Origin: a virus | Length of the DNA stretch: 45,370 nt | IMG/VR virus record: IMGVR_UViG_3300047311_000306 | Coordinates: 1-45,370 of that record | Direction: 5' to 3' (one strand) | In this document: one piece after another, positions 9,801 to 19,876 of the stretch | Layout: each line of letters begins with the position of its first letter | Position numbering within the stretch: position 1 is the stretch's first letter | The notes under the pieces: model-generated | Database searches by the model: none | What the model was told of the DNA's origin: nothing | What the model saw: only the letters and a program-made list of their open reading frames with translations | Position numbers and translations under genes: made by a program

Positions 9801-12800
9801 GGGCTACCGGCGTAGAGCAGTATTTCTACGAGGGCCGCGCGCCGGCGCCGGAATTGATCCCGTTATTCGATCGGTTCAAGAATTGGATGCGCAACGTCTA
9901 TAACAGCATCAAAGACATTGTGACCGCAAAGGGCGAGCACTACCCGATCAACGACGCATTCCGCGGCATTATGGATCGGATGCTCACAATGCCGGATGAA
10001 ACGGTAATCATGCCGGATAGACCGCGCGGCCCGACCATCACCGACTACCATGAGCTAGACGCCAAACACACAGAGCCACCAGAAGCGGAGCCGGCGCTTG
10101 ATCGCGTCGTCGCCGAAGGGAAACGCTATGTCGAAGAGCAGCCGCCCGAAGTCCAAGCCGGCATCGAAGCCAAAGCAAGAGCAGCAGGCATCGGGGGAGA
10201 AGAAGGAGCTAAGCCTGCCGGAGAAGGTGTCGGCGGCGGAGGCGGACGTGGCGAAGTGGTCGGCGATCGCGGCACTGCCGAACCTAACGTCCCAGGAGGC
10301 GGAGGTCGCGAGAAACATGGCACGATCGTCGAAGGCGGCACTCCTGCTAGGCCAGAAAGCTCTACTGTACCAGGAGCCGGAGGAGCAGCAGAACGAGAGC
10401 ACCCCCTCGCCCCAGGGCCCGCCCCCGATAGTCTCCCCCGAGGGGACGGCAAATACGTAGATAACGCCGGCAATATCCGAAAGGAGCTGGTGACGAACAA
10501 ACAGGCGGTAGGCGATGCGCTGACCGAGAGCGCCGAGCGAAACAATGATTTTGAGGACGCGCAGGGCGCTCCCGCCGGCAAGGGACTGTTGTGGCAATTG
10601 TCCAGTGAACTCGGCCTGGACCCGTCCAAGATCGACAACAGTGTGTTGGAAAAGCACCTAGATTTTTTGGTCGGCGGAATGAAGGACATGGCGAAAAAGG
10701 TTCTCGCCGCGCGCCGCCTCCTAAAACAATCTGCGACAACGGTTTCTGATCTTGCCAAGAAAGCCGCGGCATCCTTCGACGCCAACAGCGCATTCCAAGA
10801 CGACGATGCGCTCGAATTCGCTCTGGCCGTTACGCAGCACGACATGATCCAGAGCGCAGTGTCGGGCGCGACGGCATCATGGGGCCGTACCGGCTTGGCC
10901 TTCCGCGATATCTCCGTAGGATGGGACGAGAAGGTTCCTGCCGACCAGCTTCTAAGAGACAAGACCGGCCGCACGCTGTTCCAGATCAAGCAGCTCGCAA
11001 AGCTCATGGCGCAATATGAGGACGCGGGGCAAATCTCCTACCTGGTACGCGAGAGCGGAAAGCCGACCGCCGCCCGGATGCTGCCGGAGTATTGGATCAA
11101 CGGTCTGATCTCCGGCTTGCAGACGCACATGACGTACACGGTCGGCAATACAATTCTGGCGCTTGAGAAGGTAGGCCCGGAAACGGCCGCCGCCGCCGCG
11201 ATCGGCGCGCTGCGCAAGTCGATGGGACGCGAGGGCGAGACGGTTCGCCTTGGCGAAGTCGCCGCGGGCTTGCGCGGCATTAAGGCCGGCTTCTGGCCCG
11301 CCGTACATTCGGCACTTCAAGCCATAGAAAAGGGCACCACGACGCTACTGCCGGGCGAAGATGTGTCGCAGACGTTACGGTTTCAGGCGCCCTTGGCTGG
11401 AGCCGGTAAGCCGGGGGTTCTAAACGAGGCGGCGCAATTCTCCGACGTTATGGAGAAAGCGTTTGGGATCGTGCGCGGCATTCGCGAAGGCGTGGTCGCC
11501 GGAGCCGCCTTGCAGCGCGCGGGCGGAGTTCCTGGCGCTCCGCTTTACGGATGGGAATACTCCCCGCTGGGAGCCATCCCGAACTTCCAGTATCGCGGCG
11601 GAACTGTTTTACCGATCGGCGATATTGTTCGCGCGCCATCCCGCATGATCGCGGCGATCCATAGTTTTTTCCGCCCGATAAACTATTCGATCGAGATACA
11701 TCAACGGGCCTACCGGGACGCGGCAAATCAGAACCTAACCGGGGCGAACTTCGACAGTGAGGTTGCCAGCGGCATCCGGAGCCCGTCGCTAGAAAATCAG
11801 CAAGCCGCGCATAATATGTCCAACGAGCTTACGCTGATGGGCGCCGGCGGCGAGATCACGAAGAAACTTAGCGCGCTCATAAACACCGAATTCCTGGGCC
11901 AGAAGGACGCGGCAGGAAAGGCTATTCCCGGCACCGGAATTCCATTTCTGAAATTCATCGATCCGTTCGTCCACATATCCAGCAACATCATCAATCAATC
12001 GATCGTGCAGCGCACGCCGATCGGCATTCTCTCTACCGCCGTGCGCAACGATTTGCTGGGCCGCAACGGTCCGATCCGCGCCGATACCGCCGCGGCGAAA
12101 ATGCTGGTCGGCACCGCGCTATCCATTCTGTTCGGAAGTCTTGCGGCGGAGGGCTACGTTACCGGCTCGGAGCCAAGCAACCGCGAGGATGCGGCCCTGT
12201 GGCGGCAAGTCTATCAGGCACACAGCGTTCGCATTGGCGATACTTGGTACGCCATGAACCGGCTCGGGCCGATGGGAATGCTTCTGAGCACTGCGGCCGA
12301 TATGTACCAAGTCGCGCACCTGGCCGACGAGGGCGATATGGCGAAGGCCGCTGCGGCGCTCCAACATGCGATCGCGCAGAACATTCTCGATGAAAGCTTT
12401 ATGCGTGGGCCGTCGGATTTGATTAAGGCGACAGAGGAGCCCGGACGCTACGGCGCCGCCTACGTTCGAACTTTCCTGAGCTCCTTTGTGCCGTTCAGCG
12501 TCGGCATGAGCCAGATGGCCCGCGCCGCCGATCCCTACACGCGGCAGGCGCGCAGCATAACCGACGCCATGGTCGCCAAGGTGCCGTTCCTTTCCCAAAG
12601 CCTGCTTCCTCGCCGCGATGTGTGGGGCGAGCCCATGCCAAGCCGCTACGGCCTTGGCGGCAATGTGACGGCGATTTGGGAGCAGGAAAGGAACGACGAT
12701 CCGGTCAACAAGGCGTTGCTGGCGCACAGCATCCACGTCGCCGCGGTCGAACACAAAATCCGCAATATCGAATTGACGCCGGAACAATACGACGATTGGT

Positions 12801-13015
12801 CCCGTCTCGCCGGCCGGCTGGCAAAGCAGAGCATGGATCGGCTCGTGCGCTCGCCCAGCTATCAGCAGTGGCCGCCGGGTGTGCAGCATGACATGCTAAC
12901 CGAGAACTTGCGGCAATCGCGCAACACCGCGCAGAATATGATGTTTATGAAATACCCTTCGCTCCTGGTCGACGCGCGGGCCGCTAAGATGGCAAAGCGG
13001 AGTGCGGTGCAATGA
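6845..13015 (+). CDS. Giant internal virion/ejection protein with HELGH metallopeptidase motif
   Basis: A 2056-residue protein beginning directly after the previous stop. The N-terminus carries two copies of a 12-residue motif (DDGFFNNFDLTA at 5-16; DDGFFSNFDLTA at 31-42), then a glycine-zipper-like hydrophobic segment (about 80-120). A helical and Pro-rich middle follows (400-520). A zinc-metallopeptidase-like motif STIIHELGHHW has HELGHH at 924-929. After a Gly/Pro-rich low-complexity stretch (about 1100-1200), the C-terminal 850 residues contain hydrophobic helices (for example AKMLVGTALSILFGSLAAEG) and end in a conserved-looking charged domain with the ELTPEQYDDW motif. Its size and position match the T7 gp16-type DNA-transfer protein that spans the cell envelope. 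The HExxH may be virion maturation or host-envelope protease activity (inference). Two out-of-frame genes appear nested in its linkers. Confidence 0.75.
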   Translation: MAEQDDGFFNNFDLTAKTGAAPVAMPKPLTDDGFFSNFDLTAGTKSTEPATSLPGAFLRSAIGSAAPSIGSLPVIARGAQAGAVLGEAIFPAGGGLVGGFAGGVAGAYFGSEGISAAQSWLLSKVPKLRDFLGQSEEQKRLDQQEHEYGSFLGGIAPFAITMSPAAVGRKTLAPDATTWQRLAADPRTARLFSGAIMGGMQLGQEVTSEDKVNWNHVAIATGFGLIFNKPNRLGERISEFPARPAHLRPLQGPTEADLTGHYEGLSGWDVDPTPAMVAEEGLAGAGDTHETFLGYEAKNPTAEIAAIRNAGTERDTIGPVRSPDLENTARQMEPELFANFDAAQIRLAVARNRMAEINEPAPGRIEALQSERDALEAAEKAEVDKHKGWRGSPERRRLGAQVREKTAEINLLGERAAAFREGRAIDTPDIIAARQEIVAADLALRDIYPQVHAAYRSAADYTGAPVVAPPAEVAAPPAEPAPEHPPITEPAATPAATAVAPAEAAAPAPVTAPSEEQAAIAKTAYGRMVKAGEPPERAEWLSKLSALATSVRASRFGGALGNAAELYEREGEKYRVFEENGRSFEVTPPPAQPDAPLPTNRAELNAFLAAGGDIKAAPKGAPGPPREPLVTPPPGPPEHATHPYFVLNRDGTLTNEQTREAVPGSPKFKNDKQVEDWLKEKGIKYSGLQVYPVEKALRVKTRGVEAYATIVAQHEKVGMVDNADAFKAAAKKRAERGGGTVQLVTAAEERARQGVTVKEENEEYAAASKRFDQYLTENKLAGDAELERLRPLIVERMYQGFDPVDAIDLATAKDALEQNLIDDPEARQAAEDFAAMEEGHGFLSEVPPAAGGGTTEAGQKGQGERAEGVGAAGEPAREVGTEQDVDEFFQAVKGQKLGGIRLEANGLATILRDTRNADASTIIHELGHHWLTTLIRDSLHPLAPQQIRDDAAAAVRFLGLKSADELDARTKGGELTQKAIKANERWATGVEQYFYEGRAPAPELIPLFDRFKNWMRNVYNSIKDIVTAKGEHYPINDAFRGIMDRMLTMPDETVIMPDRPRGPTITDYHELDAKHTEPPEAEPALDRVVAEGKRYVEEQPPEVQAGIEAKARAAGIGGEEGAKPAGEGVGGGGGRGEVVGDRGTAEPNVPGGGGREKHGTIVEGGTPARPESSTVPGAGGAAEREHPLAPGPAPDSLPRGDGKYVDNAGNIRKELVTNKQAVGDALTESAERNNDFEDAQGAPAGKGLLWQLSSELGLDPSKIDNSVLEKHLDFLVGGMKDMAKKVLAARRLLKQSATTVSDLAKKAAASFDANSAFQDDDALEFALAVTQHDMIQSAVSGATASWGRTGLAFRDISVGWDEKVPADQLLRDKTGRTLFQIKQLAKLMAQYEDAGQISYLVRESGKPTAARMLPEYWINGLISGLQTHMTYTVGNTILALEKVGPETAAAAAIGALRKSMGREGETVRLGEVAAGLRGIKAGFWPAVHSALQAIEKGTTTLLPGEDVSQTLRFQAPLAGAGKPGVLNEAAQFSDVMEKAFGIVRGIREGVVAGAALQRAGGVPGAPLYGWEYSPLGAIPNFQYRGGTVLPIGDIVRAPSRMIAAIHSFFRPINYSIEIHQRAYRDAANQNLTGANFDSEVASGIRSPSLENQQAAHNMSNELTLMGAGGEITKKLSALINTEFLGQKDAAGKAIPGTGIPFLKFIDPFVHISSNIINQSIVQRTPIGILSTAVRNDLLGRNGPIRADTAAAKMLVGTALSILFGSLAAEGYVTGSEPSNREDAALWRQVYQAHSVRIGDTWYAMNRLGPMGMLLSTAADMYQVAHLADEGDMAKAAAALQHAIAQNILDESFMRGPSDLIKATEEPGRYGAAYVRTFLSSFVPFSVGMSQMARAADPYTRQARSITDAMVAKVPFLSQSLLPRRDVWGEPMPSRYGLGGNVTAIWEQERNDDPVNKALLAHSIHVAAVEHKIRNIELTPEQYDDWSRLAGRLAKQSMDRLVRSPSYQQWPPGVQHDMLTENLRQSRNTAQNMMFMKYPSLLVDARAAKMAKRSAVQ
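9363..9521 (+). CDS. Putative nested small basic protein, +1 frame inside giant virion gene
   Basis: A 52-residue ORF entirely inside the ejection-protein gene, shifted one frame. ATG 9363 is preceded by GGAGGAAGG about 3-11 bases upstream, a strong ribosome-binding site that has no role for the host frame. The predicted protein is basic and helical (RRLVEGLRKRAKKAKGKER, KELEQRASLHEKLAQSK). Third codon positions in this frame are mostly G or C, while the host frame here is a low-complexity Gly/Glu/Ala stretch with many A-ending codons. This suggests selection acts on the nested frame. The function is unknown. Confidence 0.45.
   Translation: MVFSAKFHRRLVEGLRKRAKKAKGKERKELEQRASLHEKLAQSKTSTNSSKQ
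10128..10460 (+). CDS. Putative nested 110-residue protein, +1 frame inside giant virion gene
   Basis: A second out-of-frame ORF inside the ejection gene, in the same relative frame as the nested ORF at 9.4 kb. ATG 10128 follows GAAGGGA with a normal spacing of about 6 bases. The product starts with a Lys/Ser/Pro-rich tail (SKSSRPKSKPASKPKQEQQ), then has a convincing amphipathic helical region (SAAEADVAKWSAIAALPN, SQEAEVARNMARSSKAALLL) and a Pro-rich end. Nearly all third codon positions are G/C in this frame. In the host frame the same DNA encodes Gly/Glu/Pro-rich low complexity that looks like a frame shadow. The function is unknown. Confidence 0.5.
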   Translation: MSKSSRPKSKPASKPKQEQQASGEKKELSLPEKVSAAEADVAKWSAIAALPNLTSQEAEVARNMARSSKAALLLGQKALLYQEPEEQQNESTPSPQGPPPIVSPEGTANT

Positions 13016-13515
13016 CCGCCAAGGTGATCTACAACATCGGCACCCATCGCGTTGACCGTATCGACGGCGACGAGATTTTCGTTTGCCGCGCCGGATCGCA
13101 GCAGGACAAGGAGATCAAGGCGTCAGATCTTCGACATTATATGGGCGGCGACGTCGCGGTGCCAAACCTTCGGCTCGAGCGCGGCGCCAGCGCGCAACGG
13201 GTAAGCGATCTCCCAAACGCCGAATTCGACTTCCGTGAGGGCGATCGATTGACCGGATTGCAGGAGGGGGTCAACGTCAATTTCTCCCGAATGCAAATCT
13301 TGCGATCCTTGCTGGTGTCGATCGGGAGCGTTCTCGATGGAGCCCTGCCCGGCTATACCGTGGCGACGCTGCCCGAAAATCCCGAAGCCGGCGACGAGGC
13401 TTATGTGACCGACGGGGTATCGGGTCTTTCTTGGGGCGATGAGATCAAAGGCGGAGGGTCGATTTTCTACAAAGTGTGGTGTAATGGTGTACGTTGGACG
13501 GTAACGGGGAAATAA
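13012..13515 (+). CDS. Short tail-fibre/adaptor protein with shared fibre N-terminal module
   Basis: A 167-residue protein whose start overlaps the preceding stop by 4 bases (ATGA). Residues about 5-46 (VIYNIGTH, IDGDEIFVCRAGSQQDKEIK, ASDL) match the N-termini of the next two fibre genes, so this is probably the virion-anchoring module. The C-terminal 60 residues (GYTVATLPENPEAGDEAYVT, ending KVWCNGVRWTVTGK) resemble a small beta-rich tip domain found at the ends of many phage fibre proteins. It lacks the collagen-like shaft of its neighbours. It may be a short fibre or an adaptor on which the longer fibres assemble. Confidence 0.65.
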   Translation: MTAKVIYNIGTHRVDRIDGDEIFVCRAGSQQDKEIKASDLRHYMGGDVAVPNLRLERGASAQRVSDLPNAEFDFREGDRLTGLQEGVNVNFSRMQILRSLLVSIGSVLDGALPGYTVATLPENPEAGDEAYVTDGVSGLSWGDEIKGGGSIFYKVWCNGVRWTVTGK

Positions 13516-16462
<2,947 letters not shown>

Positions 16463-16469
16463 GCCACAG

Positions 16470-17318
16470 ATGGCGTTCTCCGCCTTTCACGCAGACAATA
16501 ACGGCGCAAGCCCCGGCAATCTGACCAGCAACACATTAACGCAGCTTACTTTCAGCCGCACGACGCTCAATGTAGGGAGCAATTTTGCTTCGAATGCCTG
16601 GGTTCCGCCAGCCGGGAAAATAAGGATCGGGGGAGTTTTCCGGGCCACGTCAGCGACCATGCCAAACCGCGATATCACCACGACTGCCATTTATAAGAAT
16701 GGGGTGCTCTGGACACAATTAGACGGATGGACGGAAAGCGCAGGAGCCGATACCGGAGTATTTGGCCTGCAAGCTGACGACAATGCCAACGGCACCGACA
16801 GCTACACCCTCTATGCCTTGGCCTTAGCTTCCCCAACCCCGCCCGCGATTAGTGGCGCCGTTATAGACACGAATTTTTGGGGCTACGCGACAGGTTCAAG
16901 CGTCGGGTTCCGGGCTAATAATAATGGCTCAAGTCAGACTGTGCCGCGAAACGTTTACACAACACTCACTCTCGGGAACACGGACTATAACGACGGGAGC
17001 CACTTCGCGAGCAATACTTGGACGCCGCCGGCTGGCAAAGTCGCCATGATAGCGGAGGCGTGGTGGACGAATAATGATGGCGTCGATCCAAACAACAACT
17101 TTGTGGCGATCTTTAAGAACGGCTCCCTTCTTTACCATGCCTCAGTCGGCCAGGTTCAAAATGGAAATGAGGCCAATACGCAAATCATCGTGGCGGATGA
17201 CGCTAATGGCAGCGATGCTTACACGTTCCGCGTAAAGCCCTCGGATTTTGGCATCGGCACAAACACCGTCAGCGGAACGAACAGCTTCACCTATTTTTCC
17301 GGCTATGTTCTGCCATGA
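16470..17318 (+). CDS. Structural protein with two C1q/jelly-roll-like repeats
   Basis: A 282-residue protein made of two copies of a roughly 135-residue domain. Each copy has the pattern threonine-rich strand, then GSxFASNxWxPPAGK, an aromatic strand, IxKNGxL and a final DDANGxDxYT segment (copy 1 about 5-125, copy 2 about 145-282). This resembles the C1q/TNF-like beta-sandwich found in phage and prophage structural proteins. It probably decorates the tail or fibre tips and may bind carbohydrates. The next gene is a third single copy of the same domain, so these genes arose by tandem duplication. Confidence 0.7.
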   Translation: MAFSAFHADNNGASPGNLTSNTLTQLTFSRTTLNVGSNFASNAWVPPAGKIRIGGVFRATSATMPNRDITTTAIYKNGVLWTQLDGWTESAGADTGVFGLQADDNANGTDSYTLYALALASPTPPAISGAVIDTNFWGYATGSSVGFRANNNGSSQTVPRNVYTTLTLGNTDYNDGSHFASNTWTPPAGKVAMIAEAWWTNNDGVDPNNNFVAIFKNGSLLYHASVGQVQNGNEANTQIIVADDANGSDAYTFRVKPSDFGIGTNTVSGTNSFTYFSGYVLP

Positions 17319-17761
17319 CCACGCCAACCTTCTCCGCCTCCAATACTTCTCAAAGCGGCATTAGCTCCGGAGTGACGACGCAGCTTACTTACAGCACCGT
17401 CAACTACGACGTGGGAGGGCATTTCGCTTCGAATGCTTGGACACCGCCGTCTGGCGTTGTATGGCTCAATGCCTATGCGAATGCGGTCGGCGCTACAACG
17501 ACAAGGCCAAATGCCACCCTCTCCATTTATAAAAATGGCTCGCCGGTCTTTAAGATCGACAAGGGCCAGGCCGACGGCTACGCAGGCACCTATGTTTTCG
17601 GTCTGGACATTTGCAATGGCAGCGACGTCTACACTGTTGAGGGGAATTTCATCGTAGATACCGGGACGCTCAATGTGGACTACACTTACTTTTGGGGTAT
17701 TTGGATCCAAACGGCTCCCACTGGTCATGTTCGGTTCAACATGCCAATGATGGGACGATGA
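17315..17761 (+). CDS. Single-domain C1q/jelly-roll-like protein
   Basis: A 148-residue protein that starts with a 4-base overlap (ATGA) on the previous gene. It carries one copy of the repeat seen twice in its neighbour: TTQLTYSTVNYDVGGHFASN, AWTPPSG, SIYKNGSPVF and DICNGSDVYTV. The C-terminus ends with TYFWGIWIQTAPTGHVRFNM. The role is probably the same as the neighbour, a virion decoration or receptor-contact domain. No catalytic residues are apparent. Confidence 0.7.
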   Translation: MTTPTFSASNTSQSGISSGVTTQLTYSTVNYDVGGHFASNAWTPPSGVVWLNAYANAVGATTTRPNATLSIYKNGSPVFKIDKGQADGYAGTYVFGLDICNGSDVYTVEGNFIVDTGTLNVDYTYFWGIWIQTAPTGHVRFNMPMMGR

Positions 17762-17886
17762 ACCCGCCACGCATTGCGGTAAAACCGCCGACGATCGCCA
17801 AGCCTTCGGGGCCGCCAAAGCCGATCCCGAAGTCATACCCGCGGCCGGTATTGCGGCCTGTAAGGAGAGGCGATGGCAAAGCGTAG
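17758..17886 (+). CDS. Proline-rich 42-residue peptide
   Basis: A small ORF whose ATG overlaps the preceding stop (ATGA) and whose end overlaps the start of the lysozyme gene by 14 bases. The product is Pro/Lys/Arg-rich (MNPPRIAVKPPTIAKPSG, then PKPIPKSYPRPVLRPVRR). The overlap pattern is the same tight packing used throughout this operon. It may be a linker peptide, or only a coupling leader whose last codons contain the lysozyme ribosome-binding site (AAGGAGAGG). Confidence 0.45.
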   Translation: MNPPRIAVKPPTIAKPSGPPKPIPKSYPRPVLRPVRRGDGKA

Positions 17887-18394
17887 GAAGCGAAAGGTCC
17901 GGCGCACGAAACGGTTCGCGCTGGCGCCGGGGCTGTCCCTGCCGGCTATGGGCGTCAGCCCTATCGGCATCGATAAAATCATCCACCGCGAGGGCGTATA
18001 TCTGCACGCCTATATGGATACCGTAGGCGTCTGGACGATCGGGACCGGGCATACGACGGCCGCGGGGCCGCCGGCGGTACATCGCGGCATGGTCATTACC
18101 GAACAGCAGAACCAGGATATCCTCCATGCCGACCTGGCGCCGATCGTGGCTCAGCTTAATGCCGCGGTTAAGCGCCCGATCTTGCAGAACGAATTCGATG
18201 CTTTCGTTTCGATCGTATTCAACGTCGGGCCCAAGTTCCTGCACTCGACGGCAATGCGGCTGTTCAATGCCGGCGATAAGCGCGGTTGCGCCGCGGCAAT
18301 CATGATGTGGCGGATACCGCCGGAGATCATCGGGCGGCGGAATACGGAGAGAATTCAGTTTTTGACCCCGTATCCCATCGGTGCTACAGCCTGA
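17873..18394 (+). CDS. Endolysin, T4-type lysozyme (GH24 muramidase)
   Basis: A 173-residue muramidase that hydrolyses the MurNAc-GlcNAc bond of peptidoglycan at lysis. The catalytic triad spacing E-8-D-5-T is intact: Glu40 (HREG), Asp49 (YMDTVG), Thr55 (VWTIGTGHT). Conserved downstream blocks are NEFDAFVSIVFNVG and GRRNTERIQF. The N-terminus is very basic (MAKRRKRKVRRTKR) followed by a mildly hydrophobic stretch, perhaps a weak export or membrane-association signal. The start follows AAGGAGAGG. The small holin-like gene downstream completes the lysis pair. Confidence 0.9.
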   Translation: MAKRRKRKVRRTKRFALAPGLSLPAMGVSPIGIDKIIHREGVYLHAYMDTVGVWTIGTGHTTAAGPPAVHRGMVITEQQNQDILHADLAPIVAQLNAAVKRPILQNEFDAFVSIVFNVGPKFLHSTAMRLFNAGDKRGCAAAIMMWRIPPEIIGRRNTERIQFLTPYPIGATA

Positions 18395-18397
18395 ATT

Positions 18398-18601
18398 ATG
18401 GCCTCCCAAGCCGAACTAACTGCGGTCGCGAATGCGCTGGTGAAAGAGTGCAACGCGGCCATCGGGCAACTCCAAGGCTGGGAAAGTATGATGGTTAAAC
18501 AATATCTTACCCCCGACAAGATCGCAGCAGGCGCCGGCGCGGCGGCTAAAACCGCTATCGATGCGCTTGACGCCGTGCGCGCAGCGGAGAAACCAGCATG
18601 A
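18398..18601 (+). CDS. Small helical protein in lysis cluster, unknown
   Basis: A 67-residue Ala-rich, probably all-helical protein (AELTAVANALVKECNAAIGQ ... AAKTAIDALDAVRAAEKPA). It lies 3 bases after the lysozyme stop and overlaps the holin-like gene by 4 bases (ATGA). It has no transmembrane segment or catalytic motif. Its place between lysozyme and holin candidates suggests a lysis-associated or structural accessory role. Confidence 0.6.
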   Translation: MASQAELTAVANALVKECNAAIGQLQGWESMMVKQYLTPDKIAAGAGAAAKTAIDALDAVRAAEKPA

Positions 18602-18843
18602 CAATTGATCCGCGACTAGGCTTCTGGTTCAGTGTGATCGCCGCTATCGTTAGCGGTTTACTTTTGTCGGGAGCCGAGTTCACCACGCTGTTCGGTGACG
18701 CCTCGACGGCTAAGCTTCTAGCCGGGCTGGGCATCGGCAACGTCCTGATTAACTCCTTGAACGCTGTGCTGCACGCGATCCCGGCGCAGAAGCCGGTCAC
18801 GCCGGCCGCAGCGGCGCCCTTCTACCTTGGCCCTAGCGCATAA
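18598..18843 (+). CDS. Holin-like small membrane protein
   Basis: An 81-residue protein with two predicted membrane-spanning stretches: FWFSVIAAIVSGLLLSGAEF (about 9-28) and LLAGLGIGNVLINSLNAVL (about 40-58). An Ala/Pro tail follows. The position just after the endolysin and the size fit a class II-type holin that would release the lysozyme. The start overlaps the preceding stop by 4 bases. The holin role is inferred from topology and context. Confidence 0.65.
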   Translation: MTIDPRLGFWFSVIAAIVSGLLLSGAEFTTLFGDASTAKLLAGLGIGNVLINSLNAVLHAIPAQKPVTPAAAAPFYLGPSA

Positions 18844-18944
18844 CGAACAACTGACAGGGTAGGCGCGTGCGACCGTGGGGGCCCTGATGCACTTACGTCA
18901 ACACACCCTACAGTGGGATCGCCGGCGCCCGTCGCACACCTTAA

Positions 18945-19544
18945 ATGGCCGACACGGTAACAATCCAGTTCTCCACGACCGCCAGCAAGCCCTTCTTTTG
19001 GGTCGGCTGGAAAAACCGCGCCTCGTTCCTAATACGAATGATGGGTCATAGCCCCTTCTCGCATGGGGACTTCGCGCTCGAGGACGGCAACATGCTCGGC
19101 GCTTCCGATCAGGGACCGGGCTCACCCTGCATCAAGGGGAACCCGTGCGGGGTTGCTATTCGACCGCCTGGCTATCAGCAATTCGGAATGCGCCGACGCA
19201 TGGTAATCCGGACGCCATTGGCCGATCGGATCATCGAGCGCGCCTCCTCGCAGCTCGGCAAGCCCTTTGACAAACAGGGCCTTCACAATTTCTTGTCCCC
19301 CTGGAAAGGCGATCGGGATTGGCGCGATCCGGACCAATGGTGGTGTTCCGAAATGATCGTTTGGGCCTTCGAGAAGGAGGGCTATTGGGACGTGATCCTT
19401 GGCGACCTGGAATTGCCCTGGCCGAAAGATCGCGTATCTCCGACAGACGTGCTAATGATCTTCCTACTCGATCCTGGTTGGATCAACCGGGATACCTTCT
19501 GGAAGCCCGTTCCGGGCCTCAAACTAGACGAGAACGAGATATGA
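18945..19544 (+). CDS. YiiX/NlpC-P60-like permuted papain-fold cysteine hydrolase
   Basis: A 199-residue protein with the circularly permuted NlpC/P60 (YiiX-type) signature. The histidine motif comes first (His40 in PFSHGDFALEDG, then LGASDQG) and the nucleophilic cysteine comes later (Cys134 in WWCSEMIVWAF). Such proteins cleave amide or thioester bonds in peptidoglycan peptides or lipids. It may help lysis, or be a structural relic. The first residues MADTVT are the same as in the gene at 19861. It is separated from the holin gene by 101 bases, in which I see no clear promoter. Confidence 0.7.
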   Translation: MADTVTIQFSTTASKPFFWVGWKNRASFLIRMMGHSPFSHGDFALEDGNMLGASDQGPGSPCIKGNPCGVAIRPPGYQQFGMRRRMVIRTPLADRIIERASSQLGKPFDKQGLHNFLSPWKGDRDWRDPDQWWCSEMIVWAFEKEGYWDVILGDLELPWPKDRVSPTDVLMIFLLDPGWINRDTFWKPVPGLKLDENEI

Positions 19545-19876
19545 AAACACGCTTAATCCTTGCGGCCCCGCTGGCGGCGGCCTTGTCGCTCGGCGGATGC
19601 TCTACCCTCAATACACAAACCGCAAACTTTCTCGGCGAGGTGCAGGCATTTGCAGCCCAGGCCTGCAAGTTCGTTCCGGATATCGCTACCATTTTGGCGT
19701 TATATAACGCCGGCATTGGTACGTCCGTCGGCGCGATCGGCACCGCCGTCTGTGCTCTCGTCCCGCCGCCGGCATCGGCCCGCTACAAGGCCCTGGCGCC
19801 GCACCAAGCGGGCGTAGTCCCCAGCACCATCGGCACAATCGGCAACGTCGTGATAAGCGGTTGGCGGACACAGTAA
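19541..19876 (+). CDS. Phage lipoprotein
   Basis: A 111-residue protein starting at ATG 19541, which overlaps the previous stop by 4 bases. The N-terminus is a lipoprotein signal: Lys2, Arg4, a hydrophobic core (LILAAPLAAALSL) and lipobox SLGGC with lipidated Cys20. The mature part is small, with two more cysteines and a Val/Gly-rich end. It would be anchored to the inner leaflet of the outer membrane or to the periplasmic face. Candidate roles are an outer-membrane spanin subunit (Rz1-like) or superinfection exclusion. It lacks the strong proline bias of classical Rz1. Confidence 0.65.
   Translation: MKTRLILAAPLAAALSLGGCSTLNTQTANFLGEVQAFAAQACKFVPDIATILALYNAGIGTSVGAIGTAVCALVPPPASARYKALAPHQAGVVPSTIGTIGNVVISGWRTQ

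Noticed and set aside
10126-11007. 293-codon minus-strand frame in the giant ejection gene
   Set aside because: No start signal and biased composition. It also overlaps the nested rightward ORF, which has better codon use and a ribosome-binding site.
17303-18409. 368-codon minus-strand frame opposite the lysozyme region
   Set aside because: The lysozyme on the plus strand has an intact catalytic triad. The minus product has no domain and no start site.
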